Shown: one piece after another, positions 33,271-40,177 of the stretch
Layout: each line of letters opens with the position of its first letter
Numbering within the stretch: position 1 is the first letter of the stretch
NCBI GenBank assembly: GCA_964610745.1
Contig: CAZSYL010000006.1
Location: 33,501-97,500 of the forward strand
Source: SHLQ01 sp964610745
Lineage (GTDB): Bacteria; Actinomycetota; Acidimicrobiia; Acidimicrobiales; SHLQ01
Direction of reading: 5' to 3'
DNA length: 64,000 bases
Notes under the pieces: model-generated
What the model was told of the DNA's origin: nothing
Seen by the model: the letters and a program-made list of their open reading frames with translations, nothing else
Database searches by the model: none
Made by a program: the position numbers and the translations under genes

Positions 33271-35076
33271 CTAGCTGAGGGGGTTGCCCTTCTGGCTATC
33301 GAGAAGACGCGCAATGAGATCGACCGACTCGTCGTCGATGCCCTTCGACACGACGGTATCGCCAGTGATGAGCACGCCCTGGGTGTCTCGGGCTTCGAAG
33401 ACCGCAGCGTTGGTGTACAGGCGCGGTTTGACTACTGCGGGGTCACCGTCTTCGGGGCAGAAGGTCATGCAGTTGCCGCACTCGTTGCACAGCTCGCTCA
33501 GCACGAAGTACTGCTGACGACTGTCCTCCTGACTTTCGAGTCCGGTGCCGAGCAGGCTCGGAATCGAGAAGAACGCATCGTTTGGGCAGACCGTTATACA
33601 GAAGTTGCACGACACACAGCCGAACATCTCCAACGTGTGTTCAACCTCGCGTGGAAGTTTCTCATTGGCGCTGAGGTCATAGTCGACCGAACCAGCGCCA
33701 CGAATGTGGGCGACATACTCCGCGGCCACGTTGTCGTGGCCGTGCGCAATAGCGCTGGCCTGGCGAGAAATGCGCCAGGATTCGAGGTCCGTGGCTCCCG
33801 CCTCCTTCAGCGTCTTCGTGAGTGCCTTGAGCATCGGAGCAAGGCGTCCGTAACCACCCGGCTTCAACAGGTCTGAGCAGACCGTTGCGGGATTCACTCC
33901 CATCGCCAGCGCATCACCGAGGTTCTCCTTCGTGATGCCAGCCGAGAAGCTCACCATGATGTTGCCGTCGTGGCCGGGAATGGCGAGCTCCCCAGGCAGG
34001 GCCGCAGCGAGCTTGTCGAGGAGCGTCGATGCCAGAACGTGCAGTGGCGGACCACTCAAATACATCGTGTCTTCGGGCATCCACTGCTTCTTGTTACTTA
34101 CCACGAGCGTATTCGTCAGCTTGATACCGAACGCACGGTCGCGGTCGGCGGCGTAGTCGCGCAGTTCTCGAATCAGCTCGATGCCACGATCGAACTGGAG
34201 GTCTTCGGCAAAGGCATCCTGTTTCACAAACACGTCGTCGTACCCAAGCTCGTCGTTGACGATGCCAGCGACTGTGTCGTAGCCAAGCAACGTCGGGTTG
34301 AGCTTCACGATCACGTCGAGTTGATGTTCGTCGATGAGGTGTTTGGTGATCAGTTCGATCTCATCTGGCGGGCACCCATGGAAGGTGGACAAGGTCAGCG
34401 TGTCCGACAAGACGGTGGTGAAGTCAAAGTCGCGGAACTCCGCGAACGCCTCCGGGATCTGCGAACGCAACGCTTCGACTTCGGCGGAAGCGTCCATCAT
34501 CCCGTTGATGAACGCAGAGACCTCGGGCGATGAAATGCCAGCCAGATCGTAACCGACCGACATGTCGAACACGTGAGGCCCAGGATCTTCGCCAATGTGG
34601 TCGCGCAGCGGCTCCCAGTTGCGCAGAATATCGATGAGCATCGAGGCCTTCACGTACTCGGTGAGGCTCTCGGGGATCTTCAGTTCCTGGCTCCACTCGA
34701 TGTTGTAGCCGATCGTCTGCATGTCGATGCACGGGCGTTGAATCTCGAGCTCGTCGAGGATCTGGACCGTCTTGAGTTCAAACAGTCTCGAACCACCCAG
34801 CCAGCTGAGCACGATGTTCTGAGCAAGTTGACTGTGTGGGCCCGCAGCCGGACCGATCGGTGACGCGCACCGCCGGCCGAGGAACTCGAACCCGAGGTCG
34901 ACATCATCGTCAGGTGACCAGATCCGCGCCGTCGGTAGATCGAAGATCTTGTTTCGCGTCTCCCACTCGTGAGCGATTCGGGTGAGCAGCTGTCCGAGAC
35001 TCATCGGCGTGAGCGGCGCAGTCACTCCATGAGGCGTGTGGCCGGGGTGAGTCGAAGTCAGCGATTTCTGCGTCAT
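33271..35076 (-). CDS. ygfK: Shortened YgfK-like iron-sulfur oxidoreductase
   Basis: Protein of 601 aa matching the N- and C-terminal parts of E. coli YgfK (about 1030 aa). Residues 25-450 form the dihydroorotate dehydrogenase-like barrel: 'CASPIGPAAGPHSQLAQNIV', 'ELKTVQILDELE', 'STFHGCPPDEIE', 'VKLNPTLLGY' and 'SDLLKPGGYGRL'. The C-terminus has two [4Fe-4S] motifs: Cys487-490-493-497 and Cys530-533-536-540. The roughly 430-residue GltD-like FAD/NAD(P)H module that separates these parts in YgfK is absent, with no gap in the DNA. It must therefore exchange electrons through another partner. Operator copy C lies 20 bp before the ATG. Confidence 0.85.
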   Translation of the reverse strand: MTQKSLTSTHPGHTPHGVTAPLTPMSLGQLLTRIAHEWETRNKIFDLPTARIWSPDDDVDLGFEFLGRRCASPIGPAAGPHSQLAQNIVLSWLGGSRLFELKTVQILDELEIQRPCIDMQTIGYNIEWSQELKIPESLTEYVKASMLIDILRNWEPLRDHIGEDPGPHVFDMSVGYDLAGISSPEVSAFINGMMDASAEVEALRSQIPEAFAEFRDFDFTTVLSDTLTLSTFHGCPPDEIELITKHLIDEHQLDVIVKLNPTLLGYDTVAGIVNDELGYDDVFVKQDAFAEDLQFDRGIELIRELRDYAADRDRAFGIKLTNTLVVSNKKQWMPEDTMYLSGPPLHVLASTLLDKLAAALPGELAIPGHDGNIMVSFSAGITKENLGDALAMGVNPATVCSDLLKPGGYGRLAPMLKALTKTLKEAGATDLESWRISRQASAIAHGHDNVAAEYVAHIRGAGSVDYDLSANEKLPREVEHTLEMFGCVSCNFCITVCPNDAFFSIPSLLGTGLESQEDSRQQYFVLSELCNECGNCMTFCPEDGDPAVVKPRLYTNAAVFEARDTQGVLITGDTVVSKGIDDESVDLIARLLDSQKGNPLS

Positions 35077-35095
35077 ATCCGAGACCGTAGCCGAC

Positions 35096-35112
35096 CTTTA
35101 CAAAATGTAAAA
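35096..35112. promoter_or_regulatory. Operator copy C, upstream of the ygfK-like gene
   Basis: CTTTACAAAATGTAAAA, identical to copy B except for the last base. It ends 20 bp before the ygfK-like start codon. Confidence 0.72.
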
Positions 35113-35137
35113 GCACCCAGGTCGCCCCCACGAACCG

Positions 35138-36376
35138 TCACTGCTCGGCGAGTTGCAGCATCGTGTGCAACAGGACGTTTGCTCCGGCGAGCAGATCTTC
35201 GGGCGAGGTGTACTCAGCAGGGTTGTGACTGATGCCGTTCACGCTCGGAGTAAAGACCATCGCTGTCGGACACACCCGAGCCAACATCTGCGCGTCGTGG
35301 CCAGCACCCGACGGCATCCGCTTGACCGAATGACCAAGGGCGGTTGCTGTCCCCTCAACCAGGTCGACCACCTCGGGATCGAAGAGAACCGGCTCGAAGC
35401 GAGCGAGCGTACGCGTCTCAACCGAACAACCTTCTGCTTCGACCGTCGCGTTCAGAAACTCGTGGAATCGCCGTTCACTCTCCTGCAAGACCTCTTCGTC
35501 GGTGTTACGGAGATCAACGGTAAAGGTTGCAGACGCTGCCACCACATTGACGAGGTTCGGATGCAAGTCGATCCGCCCGACGGTCGCCACCTGCGGATGG
35601 CCAAGCTCAAGAGCGAGCTCGCGAACAAATTGAGAGCACGCGGCTGCGACGAACCCCGGGTCCTTGCGCAGGTGCATCGGCGTTGTACCCGCATGATTCG
35701 ATTGACCGGTCACCACGACCTCGGTCCAGCTGATTCCCTGCACACTCTCGACTGCGCCAATGGTGAAACCCTCAACCTCGAGGACCGGTCCCTGTTCGAT
35801 ATGCAACTCGACGAATGCGTGCGGAACCAGACCGGGGAGCGGGGCCGAGCCGTCGTATCCAATCCGCTTCAGCTCAGGTCCAACAACCGCCCCGTCGATT
35901 CCTTCGATGTCGAGCGCCTCCTCGAGCGCCATGGCGCCGACGTACACCAAGCTTCCAAGCATGTCGGGTGCAAATCGCGAACCTTCCTCGTCGGTAAAGA
36001 ACCCGACCGCCAAAGGTCGGGCGAGGGTAAGCCCGGCGGTCTGGACGGTTTCGATGACCTCCAGGCCGGCGAGCACCCCGAGGTTGCCGTCGTAGCGTCC
36101 ACCGGTTCGCACGGTATCGATGTGAGATCCACACATCACCGGAGCACCCTCGCCTGGCATGACCGCAATGACGTTTCCGATCCCGTCGATCGTGATTTCG
36201 AGGCCGAGGTCTTTCATCCACGTCACCACGAGGTCGCGGCCGGCCTTGTCCTCGTCGGTGAGGGCGAGTCGCGCGCAGCCTTCGGTTCCTTCGATCGCGC
36301 CGATCGCTGCAAGTTCAGCCAGACGCTGCGAAAGTCGGTCGATATTGATCGACAGGTCGGCGTTGATGGTCGTCAC
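35138..36376 (-). CDS. Allantoate amidohydrolase / N-carbamoyl-L-amino acid hydrolase (M20)
   Basis: Metallo-amidohydrolase (412 aa) of the AllC/HyuC branch of peptidase family M20. Binuclear metal ligands are visible: 'GSHIDTVRTGGRYDGNLG' (His, Asp), 'FFTDEEGSRF' (Glu-Glu), 'ELHIEQGP' (His) and the C-terminal 'NGISHNPAEYTSPED' (His). It removes a carbamoyl or ureido group, releasing ammonia and CO2. The GTG at 36376 follows GAGGAGC and is the better start; an ATG at 36415 adds 13 unrelated residues. It is divergent from the regulator gene across operator copy D. In this setting it may process ureido intermediates of purine degradation, a role YgeY or AllC plays elsewhere. Confidence 0.85.
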   Translation of the reverse strand: MTTINADLSINIDRLSQRLAELAAIGAIEGTEGCARLALTDEDKAGRDLVVTWMKDLGLEITIDGIGNVIAVMPGEGAPVMCGSHIDTVRTGGRYDGNLGVLAGLEVIETVQTAGLTLARPLAVGFFTDEEGSRFAPDMLGSLVYVGAMALEEALDIEGIDGAVVGPELKRIGYDGSAPLPGLVPHAFVELHIEQGPVLEVEGFTIGAVESVQGISWTEVVVTGQSNHAGTTPMHLRKDPGFVAAACSQFVRELALELGHPQVATVGRIDLHPNLVNVVAASATFTVDLRNTDEEVLQESERRFHEFLNATVEAEGCSVETRTLARFEPVLFDPEVVDLVEGTATALGHSVKRMPSGAGHDAQMLARVCPTAMVFTPSVNGISHNPAEYTSPEDLLAGANVLLHTMLQLAEQ

Positions 36377-36445
36377 ACATAGCTCCTCGGGGTCTCGATG
36401 ACCGTATCTAAACATCCTGCTCTGTTAACTAACTGTAAACCTGTC

Positions 36446-36463
36446 GTTTAACAATTTGTAAAG
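36446..36463. promoter_or_regulatory. Operator copy D (degenerate), between amidase and regulator genes
   Basis: On the minus strand this reads CTTTACAAATTGTTAAAC, matching the first 13 bases of copy A and then one base out of register. A second partial half-site, ACTGTAAAC, lies at 36431-36439. The placement between divergent genes suggests control of the amidase and autoregulation of the regulator. Confidence 0.55.
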
Positions 36464-36546
36464 CAAGTATGGCTAGCGCTAGAAAGTGGCGGAGATGCCC
36501 GACCGCCCAGAGACAGGGCGCAGACAGAGACTTTGCAGGGGGACCG

Positions 36547-37047
36547 TTGACTCACAATAGCGACGACGAACCCGTTGCGATCGAGTTTCTCGTCGAGCCG
36601 TTTGTTGAAGGTAAGCCAGGCGGGCATGTCTCGGCTGCCATCGACGCTTTCACCTCGCGAGGTCTTGAGGTCGAATTTGGTGCGTTTGCATCGACCTCGA
36701 TCGGTCCGCCGGACGTGATCAGCGAAGCCGTCGGCGCGATGATTGCCGATGCACTGGCCGCCGGCGCGACAGCGGTGAACGTCCAAGTCGTCAACAACAA
36801 TGAGAAACAACTCAGCTCACCATCGCTCCACCACGCTCTCGAGGCAATGATGCGTGCCGCAGAACGAGAAGTCGGCTCCGAGCCCAAACAATGGACCCGC
36901 GACGACAAACAACAGGTCGTTCGAATGCTCGAGCAGCGCGGCGCATTCCTCCTACGAGGAGCGGTCGACGATGTTGCCGATGCAATGGGTGTTAGCCGAA
37001 TAACGATCTACAACTATCTCAACGCGATCGAGGGGAACAACGAGTGA
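36547..37047 (+). CDS. Transcriptional regulator: YkoF/thiamine-binding-like domain + YheO-type HTH
   Basis: Protein of 166 aa. Residues about 10-85 ('AIEFLVEPFVEGKPGGHVSAAIDAFTS', 'GLEVEFGAF', 'AGATAVNVQVV') resemble the ferredoxin-like YkoF/MTH1187 family that binds thiamine or hydroxymethylpyrimidine. Residues about 115-160 resemble the YheO/DauR HTH ('RGAFLLRGAVDDVADAMGVSRITIYNYLNAI'). I start at the TTG at 36547, 3 bp after AGGGGGAC; the upstream ATG at 36469 lacks an RBS. The gene overlaps the first permease gene of the second importer, so it is cotranscribed with it. It is the best candidate to bind the CTTTACAAAWTGTAAAG sites, with a purine-type ring as ligand (inference). Confidence 0.75.
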   Translation: MTHNSDDEPVAIEFLVEPFVEGKPGGHVSAAIDAFTSRGLEVEFGAFASTSIGPPDVISEAVGAMIADALAAGATAVNVQVVNNNEKQLSSPSLHHALEAMMRAAEREVGSEPKQWTRDDKQQVVRMLEQRGAFLLRGAVDDVADAMGVSRITIYNYLNAIEGNNE

Positions 37048-38126
37048 AACGACTCACCGGTGCTGTCGTGCCTCTCAGCGCCGCGTTGCTCGCCTTCCTC
37101 CTCGGCGCCCTGATGATCCTGGCTCTTGGAGCCTCGCCAATCGACGGTCTCGCCGCAATGCTCGATGGGGCGTTCGGTACCGGTGACCGAGTGGCGGCAA
37201 CGGCTGTGCGCGCCACGCCACTTCTACTTGTCGGCGCTGGAATCACCATTGCCTTTCGAGCGAGCGTTATCAACATTGGTGGCGAGGGTCAGATCATCGC
37301 GGGCGCATTATTGTCGACATCGGTGGCGCTAGCCATTCCCGGCACGCCGAAGCTCCTGCTTATCCCAATCGTGATTCTGGCCGGCCTTGTCGGTGGCGGA
37401 ATCTGGGGAGCAATCCCCGGTGCTCTCAAGGCCTACGCATCGGTAAATGAGATTCTGAGCACCGTGATGTTGAACATCGTGGCAATCCAGCTGATGAACT
37501 ATCTCCTGCGCGGCCCGCTGATCGACCCGGTCGAGGTGGGCACGAGCCGAATACCCCAAACCCAGCGCCTCACCGACAACGCAGCGCTGCCAACACTTGT
37601 CGAGGGCAGCCGTCTCCACCTCGGCGTCCCGATAGCGATTCTCGCTGCAGTGATCGTGTACCTACTCCTGTTCCGGACCCCGTTTGGTTTCCGCCTTCGA
37701 GCGGTTGGGCACAACCCTGACGCTGCTCGAGCTGCCGGAATCTCGGTTGAGAGAAACATCGTCAGCGCTATGTCACTGAGCGGTGCCCTCTCGGGATTGG
37801 CAGGGGTTGTCCTCGTCTTTGGAAGTGAAAGCCTACGCCTCGTCACCGATGGAGGATCCGCTGGTTTTACGGGCTCAGCGGGCTTCAACGGCATCGTCAC
37901 CGCCCTCTTCGGAGGACTCCATCCACTGTGGACCATCCCGAGCTCATTCCTCTTTGGTTCGCTGCTGACCGGCGCAACTGAACTTCAACGAGATCTACAA
38001 ATTCCGAACGCACTCGCCATTGCACTAAACGGATTGATCGTGCTCTTTGTCGTCAGCAGCGATCGGGTCCGTGGATGGCTCGATGAACGACTTGACCGCA
38101 GCATGAAGACCGAAGCGAGCAAATGA
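37044..38126 (+). CDS. BMP-type nucleoside ABC transporter permease 1 (second importer)
   Basis: Inner-membrane permease of 360 aa, related to the truncated gene at the window start. GTG start inside the regulator stop (GTGA). It has eight to ten hydrophobic segments, the conserved 'INIGGEGQIIAGA' and 'ASVNEILSTVMLNIVAIQLMNYLL', and the coupling loop 'GFRLRAVGHNPDAARAAGIS'. It overlaps the next permease by ATGA. The gene order is regulator, permease, permease, binding protein, ATPase. Uptake of purine nucleosides or bases is inferred from the neighbouring catabolic genes. Confidence 0.87.
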   Translation: MKRLTGAVVPLSAALLAFLLGALMILALGASPIDGLAAMLDGAFGTGDRVAATAVRATPLLLVGAGITIAFRASVINIGGEGQIIAGALLSTSVALAIPGTPKLLLIPIVILAGLVGGGIWGAIPGALKAYASVNEILSTVMLNIVAIQLMNYLLRGPLIDPVEVGTSRIPQTQRLTDNAALPTLVEGSRLHLGVPIAILAAVIVYLLLFRTPFGFRLRAVGHNPDAARAAGISVERNIVSAMSLSGALSGLAGVVLVFGSESLRLVTDGGSAGFTGSAGFNGIVTALFGGLHPLWTIPSSFLFGSLLTGATELQRDLQIPNALAIALNGLIVLFVVSSDRVRGWLDERLDRSMKTEASK

Positions 38127-39076
38127 GCGAATTCTTCACTGTTACGGTCATCTTTGCGACGCTGTCGACCTCGATCCGCTTTGCGGTTCCTTACCTTTTT
38201 GCTGCGCTCGGTGAAACGGTCGGCCAACGAAGTGGCGTGCTCAACCTCGGCGTCGATGGCATCATGCTGCTAGGTGGGTTTGGGGCGTATTACGCCGTTC
38301 TTGAAACCGACAGTCATATCCTCGGAGTGGTCACCGGCCTTGCCGTTGGTTTGGTCATGGGGCTCGTCTACGCGGTCGTCACCGTGTTTCTTCATGCCAA
38401 GCAGGGCATCAGCGGCATCGGCATCTTTTTGTTCGGCCTGGGCTTCAGCGACCTGCTGTTTCAAGAGCTCGTCGGCACTCCCCTACCTATTCGCCCGCTT
38501 CCCCGGCTCGACCAGCTTCCCGCCGTCGGAGGCGTGTTCGAACCGCTTGTTGAGATCCCCGTCATTGGGCCACTGATCTTCGATCACGATCTGCTGACGT
38601 TTCTTGCGTTCCTCTTGGTGCCAGTGATCACGTGGCTCCTGACAAAGACCACCTTTGGCATGAACGTTCGAGCGGTCGGCGAGAACCCTCAAGCTGCAGA
38701 TAGTCTCGGAGTCTCCGTCGAACGGACACGGTTCATCTCCATCCTTATTGGAAGCACGCTCGCAGGCGTCGCCGGAGCAACCCTGTCGCTACAGCTCGCA
38801 ATCTTCCAGCAGAACCTCACCAATGGAATTGGGTTTATCGCCGTCGCACTCGTCTACTTCGGTGCCTGGCGACCGCGATGGGTTATGGCAGGCGCGCTGC
38901 TTTACGGTGTTGTGACCGCTACGAGAATTCGCTGGCAGTCGCTCGGCATCATCCCGCAAGGGGCAAGCGATGTTGCCGCGATGGCACCAGCGGTCATCAC
39001 CATTCTTGCTCTCGTCCTGCTCGCCAGCCGCGTTCGTGGCCCATCGGCGTTGACACGCCCTTTCAGCAGGCATTGA
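38123..39076 (+). CDS. BMP-type nucleoside ABC transporter permease 2 (second importer)
   Basis: Second permease (317 aa) of the importer, with the subfamily N-terminus 'FAALGETVGQRSGVLNLGVDGIMLLGGF' and coupling loop 'GMNVRAVGENPQAADSLGVS'. It has about nine helices. It overlaps the previous gene by ATGA and is followed 49 bp later by the binding protein. It is a paralogue of the gene at 799, and the two share the family hallmark nearly word for word. Confidence 0.87.
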   Translation: MSEFFTVTVIFATLSTSIRFAVPYLFAALGETVGQRSGVLNLGVDGIMLLGGFGAYYAVLETDSHILGVVTGLAVGLVMGLVYAVVTVFLHAKQGISGIGIFLFGLGFSDLLFQELVGTPLPIRPLPRLDQLPAVGGVFEPLVEIPVIGPLIFDHDLLTFLAFLLVPVITWLLTKTTFGMNVRAVGENPQAADSLGVSVERTRFISILIGSTLAGVAGATLSLQLAIFQQNLTNGIGFIAVALVYFGAWRPRWVMAGALLYGVVTATRIRWQSLGIIPQGASDVAAMAPAVITILALVLLASRVRGPSALTRPFSRH

Positions 39077-39125
39077 CCCAGAAACAAGCAACCACACCAA
39101 CACATACCGATCCCAGGAGGGAAAC

Positions 39126-40124
39126 ATGAAAAACACCAGGCATTTCAAGTTATTAGTAGCGCTATTTGCAATTGCGCTTGTCGCAGCGGCCTGTGGCAGC
39201 AGCGATACGACGGCCACCGACGACGGTGATAGCGGCGGCGATGTTGCTGCCAGTACCGATCTTTCGGTCGCGGTCGTCGCACCAAGCGCTTCCGATGACG
39301 TTGCCTTCACCCAGTCGATGATCGACTCACTCGATCGCCTTGGAATCGATCCGCAGGTGACCGACGGGACCTTCGTCGTCGAAGAGGCAGCGGCTGCGCT
39401 TCGCGCCTTTGCCGAGGACGGAACGGACGTCGTCATCGCGCACGGCACTCAGTACGGCGGATCGCTCGAAGAGATCGCCCCAGACTTCCCTGAGACGTCA
39501 TTCATCTGGGGAACAGCAACCGAGACCCTCGGCCTTGAGAACGTATTCGCCTACAACCCAGCAGCGGACCAGGGCGGCTACGTCATGGGTCTAATCGCTG
39601 GCAACCTCACCGGTGGCGAAGAGATTGGTGTTGTAGGGCCCGTCGAAGCGGGCGATGCAGTGGCCTACATCAACGGCTTCAGCCTGGGGGCTGAGGCCGC
39701 AGGTGCATCAACCTCGATCGTCTACACCGGCTCGTTCAGCGATGTCGCTTTGGCAACCACCACCGCACAGGCACACGTCGACAATGGCGTGTCCGCATTG
39801 ACCGGAACCAGTCAGTCAGCTGTCGGTGCAGTCAACATCGCAACCGCAAACGACCTCCCATGGTTCGGCACCCAATCGAATACCGAGCCATGGTCAGCAG
39901 ACTTGACCGTTGTATCGCAGGTGTACCACTGGGACGTTGTTCTCGCTGACATGTTCGCCCTGATCGAGGATGGAACGCTGGGAGGCGAAGCAATGGAGCT
40001 CACGCTCGAGAACGGAGGCCTTGTCCTCGAATACAACGATGCCTTCGAACTTGACGATGACCTCCGATCAGCAGCCGACGACGCAGTAGCCGGAATCATC
40101 GCCGGCGAGATCACAACGCAATAA
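39126..40124 (+). CDS. BMP-family substrate-binding lipoprotein
   Basis: Basic membrane protein/PnrA-like binding lipoprotein (332 aa), delivering nucleoside or purine to the importer. Signal peptide with lipobox 'LVAAACGS' (Cys about 23), an acidic Gly/Ser spacer, then a two-lobed binding fold with 'DLSVAVVAPSASDDVAFTQSM', 'VVIAHGTQYGGSLEEIAPDFP' and 'YNPAADQGGYVMGLIAGNLTG', all typical of this family. A strong RBS (AGGAGGGAA) marks it as the most highly translated member of the operon. Confidence 0.9.
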   Translation: MKNTRHFKLLVALFAIALVAAACGSSDTTATDDGDSGGDVAASTDLSVAVVAPSASDDVAFTQSMIDSLDRLGIDPQVTDGTFVVEEAAAALRAFAEDGTDVVIAHGTQYGGSLEEIAPDFPETSFIWGTATETLGLENVFAYNPAADQGGYVMGLIAGNLTGGEEIGVVGPVEAGDAVAYINGFSLGAEAAGASTSIVYTGSFSDVALATTTAQAHVDNGVSALTGTSQSAVGAVNIATANDLPWFGTQSNTEPWSADLTVVSQVYHWDVVLADMFALIEDGTLGGEAMELTLENGGLVLEYNDAFELDDDLRSAADDAVAGIIAGEITTQ

Positions 40125-40177
40125 CACCTGCCCAAAGGACAGCGACACCTGCCCAAACAGCACTCGAGAGGATCTTC

